Source: JANRKG01 sp033763635 (GTDB taxonomy: Bacteria > Cyanobacteriota > Cyanobacteriia > GCF-001939115). Taken from it: a DNA stretch of 18,765 bases. The translations under genes were made by a program, and so were the position numbers. The notes beneath the pieces are model-generated. The model was not told the DNA's origin. It made no database searches and worked only from the letters and a program-made list of their open reading frames with translations. The stretch spans positions 1 through 18,765 of the forward strand of contig JANRKG010000375.1 in the NCBI GenBank assembly GCA_033763635.1, written 5' to 3'. This document shows positions 1 through 8,210 of this stretch, one piece after another; the stretch's first letter is position 1; each line of letters begins with the position of its first letter.

Positions 1-267
1 ATTCCTGGCCCTAAAGGGTCTCGAAAAGTTGTGCAATTGTGGTGCGGAGACTTTAACTGGTTAAATCCCAATGCGGGAACGGTAGATGGAAATCGGTACG
101 CCATTGTCATTACGGATGCTTTAGCAAAACAACTGCTGGGAGTTGCAGATACAGAGGTAGACTGGTCTTGGGAGGTTTTACAATATACCAAGCAATATGT
201 GGGAACTACGGGACATTTCATCTATCCGTCGCTTCAGCCTACGGAAGAACCTCAGCCGAATTCTTAA
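1..267 (+). CDS. C-terminal part of an unrecognised protein (5' end outside window)
   Basis: The frame is open from the first base to a TAA at 265-267, so this is probably the last 88 residues of a gene that starts before the window. A GTG at 31 could start a 78-residue protein, but the frame is already open upstream and no ribosome binding site is obvious there. The visible part is soluble, with aromatic and acidic stretches (VDWSWEVLQYTKQYVG) and a Pro/Glu-rich tail ending TEEPQPNS. There is no membrane segment and no motif that I recognise. It is followed by a 73-nt gap and then the TamB-like gene on the same strand. Function unknown. Confidence 0.55.
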   Translation: MPGPKGSRKVVQLWCGDFNWLNPNAGTVDGNRYAIVITDALAKQLLGVADTEVDWSWEVLQYTKQYVGTTGHFIYPSLQPTEEPQPNS

Positions 268-340
268 AGAAATAGGCTTGAAGAGAGAAGCTTTGTGCTA
301 CAGAATAGGTTGGCACAATTGAACGTCTCGTGGTCTCGCA

Positions 341-3300
341 ATGACAAGCCCCCAGAACTCGGGTGATCCATCTGGGCCGCGTCGGTCCCGTCTCAGGTCT
401 CTGCTCTTCAGTCGGACAACCCTGATCCTGGTGTCTGTTCTGCTGTTAGGGGGTGGTGCTGCCCTTTGGTGGGCCTGGTTTTTCGTCCATGAACAACTCG
501 TTCCTCTGGTGCAGGATGGGCTGACGAAGAGCCTGAAGCGTCCTGTGAAGTTAGGACGGGTTGAGCGGTTTTCGTTAACTCGGTTGCGATTGGGGCCGTC
601 TTCCCTGCCTGCAACGCCTACCGATCCTGACTCAATGGTGATTCAGGCGATCGAGGTAGATTACAACCCCTGGCGCGTGTTGCTGACCCGCAGGTTACAC
701 CTGAGTTTGACTGCGATTCAGCCCTATATCTATGTAGAGCAGGACAAAAAAGGAGTCTGGATCTCTCCCCTTGCTGAGACAGAGGAAGAAGAGGGACTGA
801 TCACGACGGAGATTGAAGCGGTGCGAGTGCAGGGTGGGGCGGTGGATCTGGTCCCAAACCCCCCTGTCGGGAAGCCCAAGGTGCCTGTTTCCCTGAGTCA
901 ACTGAGTGGGGTCGCTCGCTTTTTGGGAGAGGAGGATCAGGGGCAGCGCATTCGGCTCGATTTCGCGGGGCAATTTGCGAAGGATGGGAAGGTGAAAATC
1001 ACGGGGGAGACCGTGCCGGAAACGGCCCAGGCGGATCTCCGGGTGACGGGTGAGAATCTCCCGGTGTTGGATGTGGGGCGGTTGTTGCCCTTGCCGATCG
1101 ACTTGCAAGCGGGACGGGCCAACGCCAATTTCAGAGCTAAGTTAGTGGGAAGTGAAATTCCTTCTCTCTTTGGTACGATCGATGCAAACAAAGTCACCCT
1201 GAGATTACCGGGAGTGCCTCAGCAACTCGCGAATGCGACGGGACGACTCCGCTTTCAGGATAAAGTCGTCGTCCTGGAAACGATTGATCTGTTGTTTGGG
1301 CGTATTCCCGTACAGGCGAAGGGAACGCTGGACTTGCGCGGCCCCCTGAATCTGACGGCTGCGGTTCGTCCTACTTCCATTCCTCTGATGTTGCAAACTC
1401 TGGGAGTCAAGCTTCCTGTACCCATTGCGGGATTGGCCCAGGCAAATTTACAAATTAAAGGAACGACCCAAAGCCCTGCGATCTCCGGGGTGGTGACTTC
1501 CAATCAACGGGTACGGGTCGATCGCGTAGACCTGAACGCCTTCCGTGCCCGCTTTGAACTGCTGCGATCGGTTCTGTTCTTGCCCGATATTCAAGCGACT
1601 CCTACCGTAGGAGGCCAAGTCAGGGCGGAAGGGCGGATCTTACTGTCGGCGCAACGGTTAGGGTTCGGCTTCACAGCGACCGATGTTCCTGCGGATGCGA
1701 TCGCCCAATCCTACGCCGGAAAATTACCGATTACGCTCGGCCCGATTACGTCAAACGGGCAGATTTTTGGCACCTTCGCTCGCCCCCAAATCCGGGCACG
1801 GTGGCAGGCTCCCAGTGCAACCTATCCCGCTTCTGGCACCATCCTGGTCGCGGGAACGGATGTCTTACTGGAAAACGCGATCGTTGCAGTGGGCGGTGGC
1901 ACGGTGACGGCTCAGGGCCGCGTAACCAACGGCCAGTTACAGGGCACGATTCAGGCTTCTCGAATTGCAGTCAATCGCTTTGTCTCCGCAGTTCCGGGCA
2001 TCCTTAGTGGCACGGCAACCGTGAGTGGGAACACCAGGAATTTGAGTGCAAATACGCTCCGGGGCGAGGGCCGCTTCCGGGTAGATACTCCCGGAGGGGT
2101 GGTATTGGCACGGGGGACGGTGCAGGAGGGGCAACTGCAAGCAACCGTACAGGGCAACCAGATCCGCCTGAGTCCCTTTGTGCAGGGAGTGCCGGGGACT
2201 GTAACAGGAACGGTCAATCTGCGAGGAGCGGTTGCCAATCTCAATCCCAATGCGGTTCAGGGAACGGGGCGATTGCGGCTGGACGTTGCCGGGGGCACAG
2301 TGTTTGCTCTGGGTAATTTGAGGAATGGGCGACTGCAAGCCACTCTTCAGGGAAGTCAGGTAGAACTGAACCGGATTGCATCGGGCATCCGGGGCACCGT
2401 TGGGGGAACGTTTAATGTAGCAGCCAATATCAATAATCTGTCCCCTGGAGCGATTCTGGCTTCCGGACGGCTCAATTTCCCGCGCGGGCTGGTTGTCCAA
2501 AATATCCCCCTGGCTCGTCGAGACCTGACGGCCCAGGTACAGTGGGATGGGGAAAAGGTCCGGTTGCAAGATGTCCAGGCACCAGGGCTACGGGCGAGCG
2601 GGTTGATCTTTGCTCGTTTGGAAGGTCCAGGTGCGCCGGAAATCACCAATGTTGACTTAAACATCAATGCCCGGAATTACAATCTGGGGGATCTGGCCTT
2701 TGCCCTGCCTTCGGGAATTCGGGTGGCAGGAACGGCGGATTTTCAGGGACGGGTGCGAGGTCCGCTTCAATCCTTGACGGCTGTAGGAACTCTGGGCTTG
2801 AACCGCTTTGCAATTAATGATGTGGCCTTTGAACCCCGATTAGTGGGTCCCATTCGAGCGACAGGAACCCAGACTGTGGATTTACGCCTTCAAGGGCAAC
2901 AGGATCGCATTTTTGTTGCTTTAGAGCAAAATCGCCCCCGATCGTTTGATATCCGGCGAGGGGAGGCGACGGCAATCGGACGACCGCAGGGAGATGGGTT
3001 GGCAGTGAGCATCCGCCAGTTCCCGATCGCTCTCCTCAACGTCGCCCCGATCCCCAACCTGGGAACTGTTTCTGGGACGTTTTCCGGTGATCTCGCAGTG
3101 AATCTCGATCGACAAACGGCCCAGGGAACGGTGGATATCCTCAGACCCCGACTGGGCCTGTTAGAAGGCGATCGGTTTGCTGGGAGAATTCGCTATGCAA
3201 ACGGTACTCTAAACCTGACGGATGGCGATTTTGAGATTTTTCCTGACCCACGCAGAAAACGGGGAGGCAGCCGCTACCGGATCAGTGGCAATTTTTCGCC

Positions 3301-5515
3301 AGGAAATGATCCCCAGGGAGATATCAAGCTTCAGATTGTACGGGGACAACTGGCAGATGTTGCCCAGGTGATCGAGATTTTGGGGTTGGATACCCTGCTG
3401 TTGGGGCAAGATCCGCCCAATGCAAGGGCCGGGGATCTGGCACTGCAAGGGGTTGGGGAAGCGGAACGATCGCTGCTTACCCAGATACGACGGTATTCAG
3501 AAATTGCCACCCTTTTACAACAGCAAAGGGACCAACGGCAATCGCCCGTGATTCCCAATAATTTTGCTGATTTAGAAGGGAGTTTTTCCGGGGAAGTGAC
3601 GGCGAGTGGTTCTCTGAGACGGGGTTTCACTGCTGACTTTGACCTCCAGGGACAGAACTGGCAATGGGGCCGCTATGGGGCCGAACGGGTTGTGGCGAAG
3701 GGCCGATTTGATCGAGGCAACCTAACCCTGATTCCCCTGACTTTTGAGACGGGAGAAACGCTCGTAGGCTTTACGGGACAGGTCGGAACTCAGACCCAAT
3801 CGGGTCAAATTGAGGTGAGAAACCTCTCCCTGGAGGACGTGCAGGAAGTGATTGCCCTGCCAATCGATGTAACGGGTCGGCTGAATGGCAACGCGACGAT
3901 CGCTGGTAATTTAGCAGACCCTCGTGCAGTTGGAGAACTGCGGCTTGTCGATGGCACGTTGAACGGAGAACCCGTGAAGGCAGCACGGGCTGGGTTCAGC
4001 TACAATCAGTTCCGGCTCAGTTTTGGCAGTACGGTTGATGTTCAGGGGCCGGAACCTGTGACGGTTACGGGTTCTTTCCCGCTACCGCTTCAGGGTGAGA
4101 ACGATCGCATTGAGTTGAATGCAAAAGTCAGTAACGAAGGATTGGCCCTTCTCAACCTGCTGAATCGGCAAGTTTCCTGGGAAGGAGGGAAGGGATCGGT
4201 CGATTTACGGGTTGCTGGAACGCTACAGAACCCCATCGCCACCGGAACCGCTACGATTCGGGACGCAACTTTCAAAATTCAGGCGTTGCCCGAACCCCTT
4301 ACAGATGTAGATGCGGATGCGGTCTTTAATGTCGATCGGATTGAGGTAAGCAATCTGGATGGGGAGTTCAGCCGAGGAAAGGTGGTGGCGAAAGGAGTCC
4401 TCCCCCTCTCTGATGCCCTTTCGGAAACTGATCCCGATCGCAATAATCTGCTGGCGGTCACCCTGGATAATTTGGCCCTGAACCTGAAAGGGTTGTATCG
4501 GGGACGGGTGGATGGCAATGTAACTGTGTTGGGTAGCGCCCTGCGGCCTCGTCTGGGGGGAAGTATTACCCTGCAAAGTGGACAGGTCTTGTTACCGGAT
4601 GAGGTGGCAGCCCGGACTCCAGCCGTAGCGGAAGTCGTTGCAGGGGAGAATGTATTTGAACCCCCTCGGTTTGACAATCTCCGGCTGGTTTTGGGCGATC
4701 GGATTCTCATTACCCGCCAGCCGCTCTTGAGTTTCCTGGCAGCGGGAGAACTGATCATTACGGGAACTTTAGATGATCCTCTGGCAGACGGGACGATTCG
4801 ACTCCGGGGCGGACAACTGAATATTTTTACCACCCAGTTCACCCTGGCGGGAGGGTTTGAGCACACGGCCCAATTCACGCCCCGGCAAGGGCTTGATCCT
4901 GTCTTAAATATCCGCTTGATTACGTCTGTTCCCGAAATCACCCGCTCCAGAGTGCCAACGCGATCGAGTTTCTTCTCTATTTCCGATGTGGAAGATGTCC
5001 CCGCGACGGGGATCGGTTCCCTGCAAACCGTTCGCATCCAGGCAAGGGTCAGCGGTCCTGCCAGTCAGATCTTCGACACCCTCGAACTCACCAGTAGCCC
5101 CTCCCGAACCCGGACGGAAATCATTGCCTTGCTGGGGGGTGGATTCGTCAGTACCTTAGGGCGCGGCGATGATAGCCTTGCCCTGGCAAACCTGGCTGGC
5201 TCCGCTTTCCTGAGCCAAATTCAAACGGCGATCGGCAACGCGATCGGCCTCAGCGAGTTCCGCCTCTTCCCAACGGTCATCACCTCCCGGGATGCCCGTA
5301 CCACCCGCGCCAGTTCCTCAACCCTGGGGCTGGCGGCAGAAGTGGGGGTAGACATCACGAACAACCTGTCTGCCTCAATTTTGAAAGAACTTACAACAGA
5401 TCAGAACCCTCAATTTGGTCTCCGATATCGGGTAAACGATCAAATACTGTTGAGAGGGTCCACGGATTTTTCAGGGGATTCGCGGGGTGTCGTCGAATAT
5501 GAAACTCGTTTCTAA
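341..5515 (+). CDS. tamB: TamB/Tic236-like translocation and assembly protein (DUF490 C-terminus)
   Basis: This gene encodes 1,724 residues. A basic N-terminus is followed by one membrane anchor (about residues 25-48), then a very long chain of short beta-rich repeats of AsmA/TamB character, and a C-terminal TamB (DUF490) domain (about residues 1450-1724, including GSLQTVRIQARVSGPASQI and TRTEIIALLGGG). The chain ends in Phe, as is common for proteins that act at the outer membrane. TamB proteins span the periplasm from an inner-membrane anchor and are linked to outer-membrane protein assembly or lipid transport; the plastid homologue is Tic236. The length is in the range of large cyanobacterial members. 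Residues 520-717 form three exact-period repeats, listed separately. The ATG at 341 gives a sensible N-in signal anchor, although no Shine-Dalgarno sequence is visible. The stop overlaps the stop of the convergent DUF2103 gene. The family call is firm; the exact cargo is unknown. Confidence 0.9.
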   Translation: MTSPQNSGDPSGPRRSRLRSLLFSRTTLILVSVLLLGGGAALWWAWFFVHEQLVPLVQDGLTKSLKRPVKLGRVERFSLTRLRLGPSSLPATPTDPDSMVIQAIEVDYNPWRVLLTRRLHLSLTAIQPYIYVEQDKKGVWISPLAETEEEEGLITTEIEAVRVQGGAVDLVPNPPVGKPKVPVSLSQLSGVARFLGEEDQGQRIRLDFAGQFAKDGKVKITGETVPETAQADLRVTGENLPVLDVGRLLPLPIDLQAGRANANFRAKLVGSEIPSLFGTIDANKVTLRLPGVPQQLANATGRLRFQDKVVVLETIDLLFGRIPVQAKGTLDLRGPLNLTAAVRPTSIPLMLQTLGVKLPVPIAGLAQANLQIKGTTQSPAISGVVTSNQRVRVDRVDLNAFRARFELLRSVLFLPDIQATPTVGGQVRAEGRILLSAQRLGFGFTATDVPADAIAQSYAGKLPITLGPITSNGQIFGTFARPQIRARWQAPSATYPASGTILVAGTDVLLENAIVAVGGGTVTAQGRVTNGQLQGTIQASRIAVNRFVSAVPGILSGTATVSGNTRNLSANTLRGEGRFRVDTPGGVVLARGTVQEGQLQATVQGNQIRLSPFVQGVPGTVTGTVNLRGAVANLNPNAVQGTGRLRLDVAGGTVFALGNLRNGRLQATLQGSQVELNRIASGIRGTVGGTFNVAANINNLSPGAILASGRLNFPRGLVVQNIPLARRDLTAQVQWDGEKVRLQDVQAPGLRASGLIFARLEGPGAPEITNVDLNINARNYNLGDLAFALPSGIRVAGTADFQGRVRGPLQSLTAVGTLGLNRFAINDVAFEPRLVGPIRATGTQTVDLRLQGQQDRIFVALEQNRPRSFDIRRGEATAIGRPQGDGLAVSIRQFPIALLNVAPIPNLGTVSGTFSGDLAVNLDRQTAQGTVDILRPRLGLLEGDRFAGRIRYANGTLNLTDGDFEIFPDPRRKRGGSRYRISGNFSPGNDPQGDIKLQIVRGQLADVAQVIEILGLDTLLLGQDPPNARAGDLALQGVGEAERSLLTQIRRYSEIATLLQQQRDQRQSPVIPNNFADLEGSFSGEVTASGSLRRGFTADFDLQGQNWQWGRYGAERVVAKGRFDRGNLTLIPLTFETGETLVGFTGQVGTQTQSGQIEVRNLSLEDVQEVIALPIDVTGRLNGNATIAGNLADPRAVGELRLVDGTLNGEPVKAARAGFSYNQFRLSFGSTVDVQGPEPVTVTGSFPLPLQGENDRIELNAKVSNEGLALLNLLNRQVSWEGGKGSVDLRVAGTLQNPIATGTATIRDATFKIQALPEPLTDVDADAVFNVDRIEVSNLDGEFSRGKVVAKGVLPLSDALSETDPDRNNLLAVTLDNLALNLKGLYRGRVDGNVTVLGSALRPRLGGSITLQSGQVLLPDEVAARTPAVAEVVAGENVFEPPRFDNLRLVLGDRILITRQPLLSFLAAGELIITGTLDDPLADGTIRLRGGQLNIFTTQFTLAGGFEHTAQFTPRQGLDPVLNIRLITSVPEITRSRVPTRSSFFSISDVEDVPATGIGSLQTVRIQARVSGPASQIFDTLELTSSPSRTRTEIIALLGGGFVSTLGRGDDSLALANLAGSAFLSQIQTAIGNAIGLSEFRLFPTVITSRDARTTRASSSTLGLAAEVGVDITNNLSASILKELTTDQNPQFGLRYRVNDQILLRGSTDFSGDSRGVVEYETRF
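1898..2491 (+). repeat. Three tandem 66-codon repeats inside the TamB-like gene
   Basis: Residues 520-585, 586-651 and about 652-717 align without gaps at a period of exactly 66 codons (198 nt). Shared positions include the opening G-x-V/T-V/F, NGQLQ/EGQLQ/NGRLQ at positions 11-15, V/I-P/R-G near positions 33-34 and a closing G-R-F/L motif. The DNA copies have diverged clearly, so this is an old internal duplication and not an assembly artefact. The units probably add length to the periplasmic beta-groove, which is inference. Confidence 0.85.
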
Positions 5516-5802
5516 TTCAACATACGGGCGATCGTTTCTTCTAATTCTTGCTGGCTTAAGTCAGTAATAATAAACACTTCCTGATAAGTTTTTCCCTTGC
5601 GCGCAATTAACTTAAATCCGCCCCGGATGGGAACAGATACTTTTAGCTGAAAGGTATTTGAGTTCGATCGCGTATGCCCAATGACCGCTGGCGTGATAGT
5701 GCGAATTCCCGGTTCGTGGGTCATTTTTTCTAACAAAGGAATTAGCCCAGGTAGATGGGTTGAGTGATTCCAAACAAGCCGACCAGTAGGGGGGAGATTC
5801 AT
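5512..5802 (-). CDS. DUF2103 family small protein
   Basis: This is a complete 96-residue soluble protein with an ATG at 5800-5802. The sequence begins NLPPTGRLVWNHSTHLPGLI and continues with PAVIGHTRS, SVPIRGGFKLIARKGKT and a C-terminal helix ELEETIARML. I recognise the pattern as the small DUF2103 family found widely in cyanobacteria, annotated elsewhere as a predicted metal-binding protein. The conserved His and Asn residues near the N-terminus (WNHSTH) would be candidate ligands. Its biochemical role is not known. The stop codon (TAG, 5512-5514) overlaps the TAA of the convergent TamB-like gene, so the two transcripts must be antisense at their 3' ends. No clear ribosome binding site is visible. 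Confidence 0.75.
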   Translation of the reverse strand: MNLPPTGRLVWNHSTHLPGLIPLLEKMTHEPGIRTITPAVIGHTRSNSNTFQLKVSVPIRGGFKLIARKGKTYQEVFIITDLSQQELEETIARMLN

Positions 5803-5830
5803 AGGGATAAGAGGTAAGGAACAAAACGTA

Positions 5831-5852
5831 GAAACGCAACCTAGGGCGTTTC
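5831..5852. repeat. Small hairpin, 7-bp stem
   Basis: GAAACGC (5831-5837) and GCGTTTC (5846-5852) are perfect reverse complements around an 8-nt loop. The hairpin sits 28 nt upstream of the DUF2103 start codon. No T-tract follows on either strand, so it is not a standard terminator. It may be an operator, a 5'-leader hairpin or the remnant end of a mobile sequence. Confidence 0.5.
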
Positions 5853-5856
5853 ATAA

Positions 5857-6108
5857 ATTACGAAAAAGACAACTAATCTGATCAGTAGAAATAACAATAA
5901 AATCGATCACAATCCAAGAATCGATCCTCATTTTTTTATTTCTGACTACTCATTAATTGAAATTTGGACTCTTTCTAAAGATAGTTTAATAGAAATATTA
6001 AGAAACTTAAAATTAGGCACCTCCCCCAGCATTGCAGGTCGCACCAGTCCTCCAGCACCGACTACAAACTCCCTTGACGTTATGCAAGGGCTTCTACCAG
6101 GAGATTGA
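5857..6108 (+). CDS. Possible small protein or pseudogene remnant without an ATG start
   Basis: From the stop at 5854-5856 to a TGA at 6106-6108 there are 83 sense codons in one frame. The frame contains no ATG, GTG or TTG except one ATG near its end (residue 75), so a start would have to be ATT (5857), CTG (5878) or similar. The translation looks protein-like: HFFISDYSLIEIWTLSKDSL, then RNLKLG, then a Ser/Pro/Thr-rich stretch (TSPSIAGRTSPPAPTTNS) and the end MQGLLPGD. The stop lies 6 nt before the glycosyltransferase ATG, and the last codons contain its ribosome binding site. It may be a decayed gene that lost its 5' end, a gene with a rare start codon, or chance. I do not recognise a family. 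Confidence 0.3.
   Translation: MTKKTTNLISRNNNKIDHNPRIDPHFFISDYSLIEIWTLSKDSLIEILRNLKLGTSPSIAGRTSPPAPTTNSLDVMQGLLPGD
6071..6090. repeat. Small hairpin in the glycosyltransferase leader
   Basis: CCCTTG (6071-6076) and CAAGGG (6085-6090) are reverse complements around an 8-nt loop. The hairpin ends 8 nt before the AGGAG ribosome binding site of the glycosyltransferase, so in mRNA it could modulate translation. The stem is only 6 bp. Confidence 0.4.
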
Positions 6109-6114
6109 CCCAAC

Positions 6115-7425
6115 ATGCTTGATGCCAACCTAAAAGTACTTCTGATTATTGAGCAATGTAATCCAGACTGGCCCTCCGTTCCCCTGGTGGGATATCGATA
6201 TTATGAAGAAATGAGTCGGCTTGCCCAGACAACCCTTGTCACCCACGCTCGCAATCAAGCTGCCTTAGAAAAAAAACATCCCGATCGCGACATGACCTAT
6301 ATTGCTGAAAGTGAGGCAATGCAGCGTTACTACAAGCTTGCTGCACGCTTGACAACTCCGAAGGGAAAAGTCATCTGGCCTCTCTACAATGCCCTGAACT
6401 ATCCCATTTATGCGGAGTTCAACGAGCTAGTTTATCAAGGATTTAAAGACCGAGTGTTAGAGGGAGAATTTGACATTGTTCATGCCATCACTCCCATGAT
6501 GCCTCGCTATCCAGTGAAATTAATGGAAGCCTGTCAAAATACACCGTTCGTTCTGGGACCTGTGAATGGAGGGGTGCCCTTTCCCCCTGGGTTTGATGGC
6601 GTGGCCCGTCAGGAGTTTGCTTACTTTAATTTTCTGCGGCTGGTTGGTCGACATGTGATCCCCGGTTATCGAACCACCTATCAAAATGCCGATCGCATCC
6701 TCGCAGGTTCAACCTATACCCTGAATCTCATTCAAGACCTGTTCCAGATTGAAGATCAGCGGATTGAATTATTCTATGAAAACGGAATTACCCCTGATTT
6801 TTTAAGGGAGCCAAAAGATAGATTGAAGCCCCACTCCGATCGCATTCATTTGTTATTTGTAGGCCGATTAGTGCCCTATAAAGGGGCCGATATGTTGATT
6901 GATGCGATCCGTGAGGTGAATCCAGAGACACGGGCCAAACTTCACTTGACGATCGTTGGAGATGGGTCCGAACGGGCTGGGCTGGAGGCAAAAGTGATGG
7001 AGTTTCACCTGCAAGATCAGGTACGGTTTGCCGGGTGGGTTCCGCAGCACCAAACCCTTGAGTATTACCGCAAGGCTGACATTTTCTGCTTTCCTTCCGT
7101 GCGCGAGTTCGGGGGGGCTGTTGTGATGGAAGCAATGGCGAGTGGGTTGCCCTGTATTGTGGTTAACAATGGGGGCATTGGGGAATATGTGACGGAGGGG
7201 ACGGGCTTTAAGATTGATCCCCTGTCCCGTGCTGCTGTGGTGCAGGAGTTGCAGCACCGAATTCAACAGTTGGTAGAGGATGATCAACTGCGCCAATCCA
7301 TGTCTACCAAAGCGTTTGAAAAAGCACGAGAATTTGTCTGGGAAACTAAAGCCCAGAGAATGATGGATATCTATGATGGCCTGCTGGGTCGTACTTCTCG
7401 ACAGGGAGAACCTGTCAGGTGCTAG
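6115..7425 (+). CDS. Family 4 glycosyltransferase (GT-B fold)
   Basis: This complete 436-residue cytoplasmic enzyme should transfer a sugar from a nucleotide-activated donor to a glycan or lipid acceptor. The N-terminal half is the acceptor domain (about 1-235). The C-terminal half is the glycosyl transferases group 1 domain, with LLFVGRLVPYKGADMLIDA (about 247-265), TIVGDG (279-284), the aromatic FAGWVPQ segment (305-311) and the E-x7-E motif between E331 and E339 (EFGGAVVMEAMASGLP), which contacts the donor in retaining GT4 enzymes. There is no signal peptide or membrane helix. The gene stands alone and is preceded by AGGAG at 6099-6103. Its 3' end overlaps the convergent phosphatase by 11 nt. 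Donor and acceptor cannot be read from the sequence; a role in exopolysaccharide, lipopolysaccharide or glycolipid synthesis is possible. Confidence 0.9.
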   Translation: MLDANLKVLLIIEQCNPDWPSVPLVGYRYYEEMSRLAQTTLVTHARNQAALEKKHPDRDMTYIAESEAMQRYYKLAARLTTPKGKVIWPLYNALNYPIYAEFNELVYQGFKDRVLEGEFDIVHAITPMMPRYPVKLMEACQNTPFVLGPVNGGVPFPPGFDGVARQEFAYFNFLRLVGRHVIPGYRTTYQNADRILAGSTYTLNLIQDLFQIEDQRIELFYENGITPDFLREPKDRLKPHSDRIHLLFVGRLVPYKGADMLIDAIREVNPETRAKLHLTIVGDGSERAGLEAKVMEFHLQDQVRFAGWVPQHQTLEYYRKADIFCFPSVREFGGAVVMEAMASGLPCIVVNNGGIGEYVTEGTGFKIDPLSRAAVVQELQHRIQQLVEDDQLRQSMSTKAFEKAREFVWETKAQRMMDIYDGLLGRTSRQGEPVRC

Positions 7426-8059
7426 GGAGGGAGCGCTGGTAGGGGGACATATAGGAGCGATCGCCAATCACATGAATAAACGGTCCCCGTGCGGCCAGTT
7501 CTACAATGCTGATGCCACCGACGGGCATGGCAAACCGATCCCGGTACCGCCCGACATCGATCCCCAATAGTTCGCACAAGATGATACGAATTGTCGCCTT
7601 GTGCGAGACCAGCAAAATATTTCCGTTGGTATAGGTCTGCTCGACCTCTTCAATGACTCGCGAACATCGACGGGCAATATCAATGGCCCGTTCGCCATCG
7701 GTAGGTGCGTTCCAGGCCGGGTCCGTCAGCCACCGTACATAGTCGTCGTGGAATTCTGCATTGACTACATCCGGGTGTTTTCCTTCCCACTGACCGTAGT
7801 TGATCTCCTTCAACTCCTCCCGGAGTTTCATGTCCATCCCAGTGGCAGCACAGATAGGCTTGGTGGTTTGAATTGTCCGTTTTAGAGGACTGCACAAAAT
7901 CGCTTGCCATTCAAAGGACTGGTAGGCACGGGCAAAGGCTTCAGCCATTTCCATCCCGTCTGGGGTCAGTCCGGGATCATTCAGAGAGGAGCCACAATAC
8001 CCGCCTGTGACGCAGTAATCGGTTTGGGCGTGGCGTAGGAAGTAAAGGGTGAGGGTCAT
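7415..8059 (-). CDS. Histidine phosphatase family protein (phosphoglycerate-mutase-like)
   Basis: This is a complete 214-residue soluble protein. It opens with the phosphohistidine motif LYFLRHAQTD, with catalytic His10 inside R-H-A (a common variant of R-H-G). Other active-site elements follow: CSPLKRTIQT (R61), the acidic INYGQWEG segment (85-93) and the second catalytic histidine in LLVSHKATIR (H153). Such enzymes work through a phosphohistidine and range from cofactor-dependent phosphoglycerate mutases to broad phosphatases. The short length and the YGQWEG motif fit the phosphatase-type branch (PhoE/CobC/GpmB-like) better than a glycolytic mutase. It lies downstream of the 2-hydroxyacid dehydrogenase on the same strand, across a 151-nt gap with an inverted repeat, so co-transcription is uncertain. 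The substrate is unknown. Confidence 0.88.
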   Translation of the reverse strand: MTLTLYFLRHAQTDYCVTGGYCGSSLNDPGLTPDGMEMAEAFARAYQSFEWQAILCSPLKRTIQTTKPICAATGMDMKLREELKEINYGQWEGKHPDVVNAEFHDDYVRWLTDPAWNAPTDGERAIDIARRCSRVIEEVEQTYTNGNILLVSHKATIRIILCELLGIDVGRYRDRFAMPVGGISIVELAARGPFIHVIGDRSYMSPYQRSLPST

Positions 8060-8135
8060 AGCTTTGAATGAAGGTAGGAAATGGAAAAATCGGGGATGAA
8101 ACCAGAAAGAAAGAGCCTAATTATTTTTTCCTCAC

Positions 8136-8182
8136 ATCATCAGATCATCACATTCAAAGGAGCGAAGCAACTATCTGATGAT
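8136..8182. repeat. 10-bp perfect inverted repeat between the dehydrogenase and phosphatase genes
   Basis: ATCATCAGAT (8136-8145) and ATCTGATGAT (8173-8182) are exact reverse complements separated by 27 nt. The pair fills much of the 151-nt gap between two minus-strand genes. On the minus strand the stem is followed by an A-rich run (GAGGAAAAAATAAT) and not by T residues, so it does not look like an intrinsic terminator. A regulator site or a processing hairpin is possible. Confidence 0.6.
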
Positions 8183-8210
8183 TCCATTCCCATCGAAGGG
8201 TTACAAAATG

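Larger units (their letters stand above)
5803..6114. other. Intergenic region between divergent genes, AT-rich in its middle
   Basis: This 312-nt gap separates the DUF2103 gene (minus) from the glycosyltransferase (plus), so promoters for both should lie here. Two hairpins and an ATG-less open frame in it are listed separately. A possible -35 TTGAAA sits at 5957-5962, but no convincing -10 follows at the right distance, so I do not call a promoter. An AGGAG at 6099-6103, 11 nt before the ATG, is the likely ribosome binding site of the glycosyltransferase. Confidence 0.6.

Noticed and set aside
4279..5037. 252-residue minus-strand frame within the TamB-like gene
   Set aside because: It is a shadow of the coding frame: Arg/Ser/Pro-rich, without domain character, and fully inside a clear family member. 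The same holds for the 210-residue frame at 1937-2569.
6868..7467. 199-residue minus-strand frame across the glycosyltransferase
   Set aside because: It lies opposite the conserved catalytic domain and has no recognisable features.
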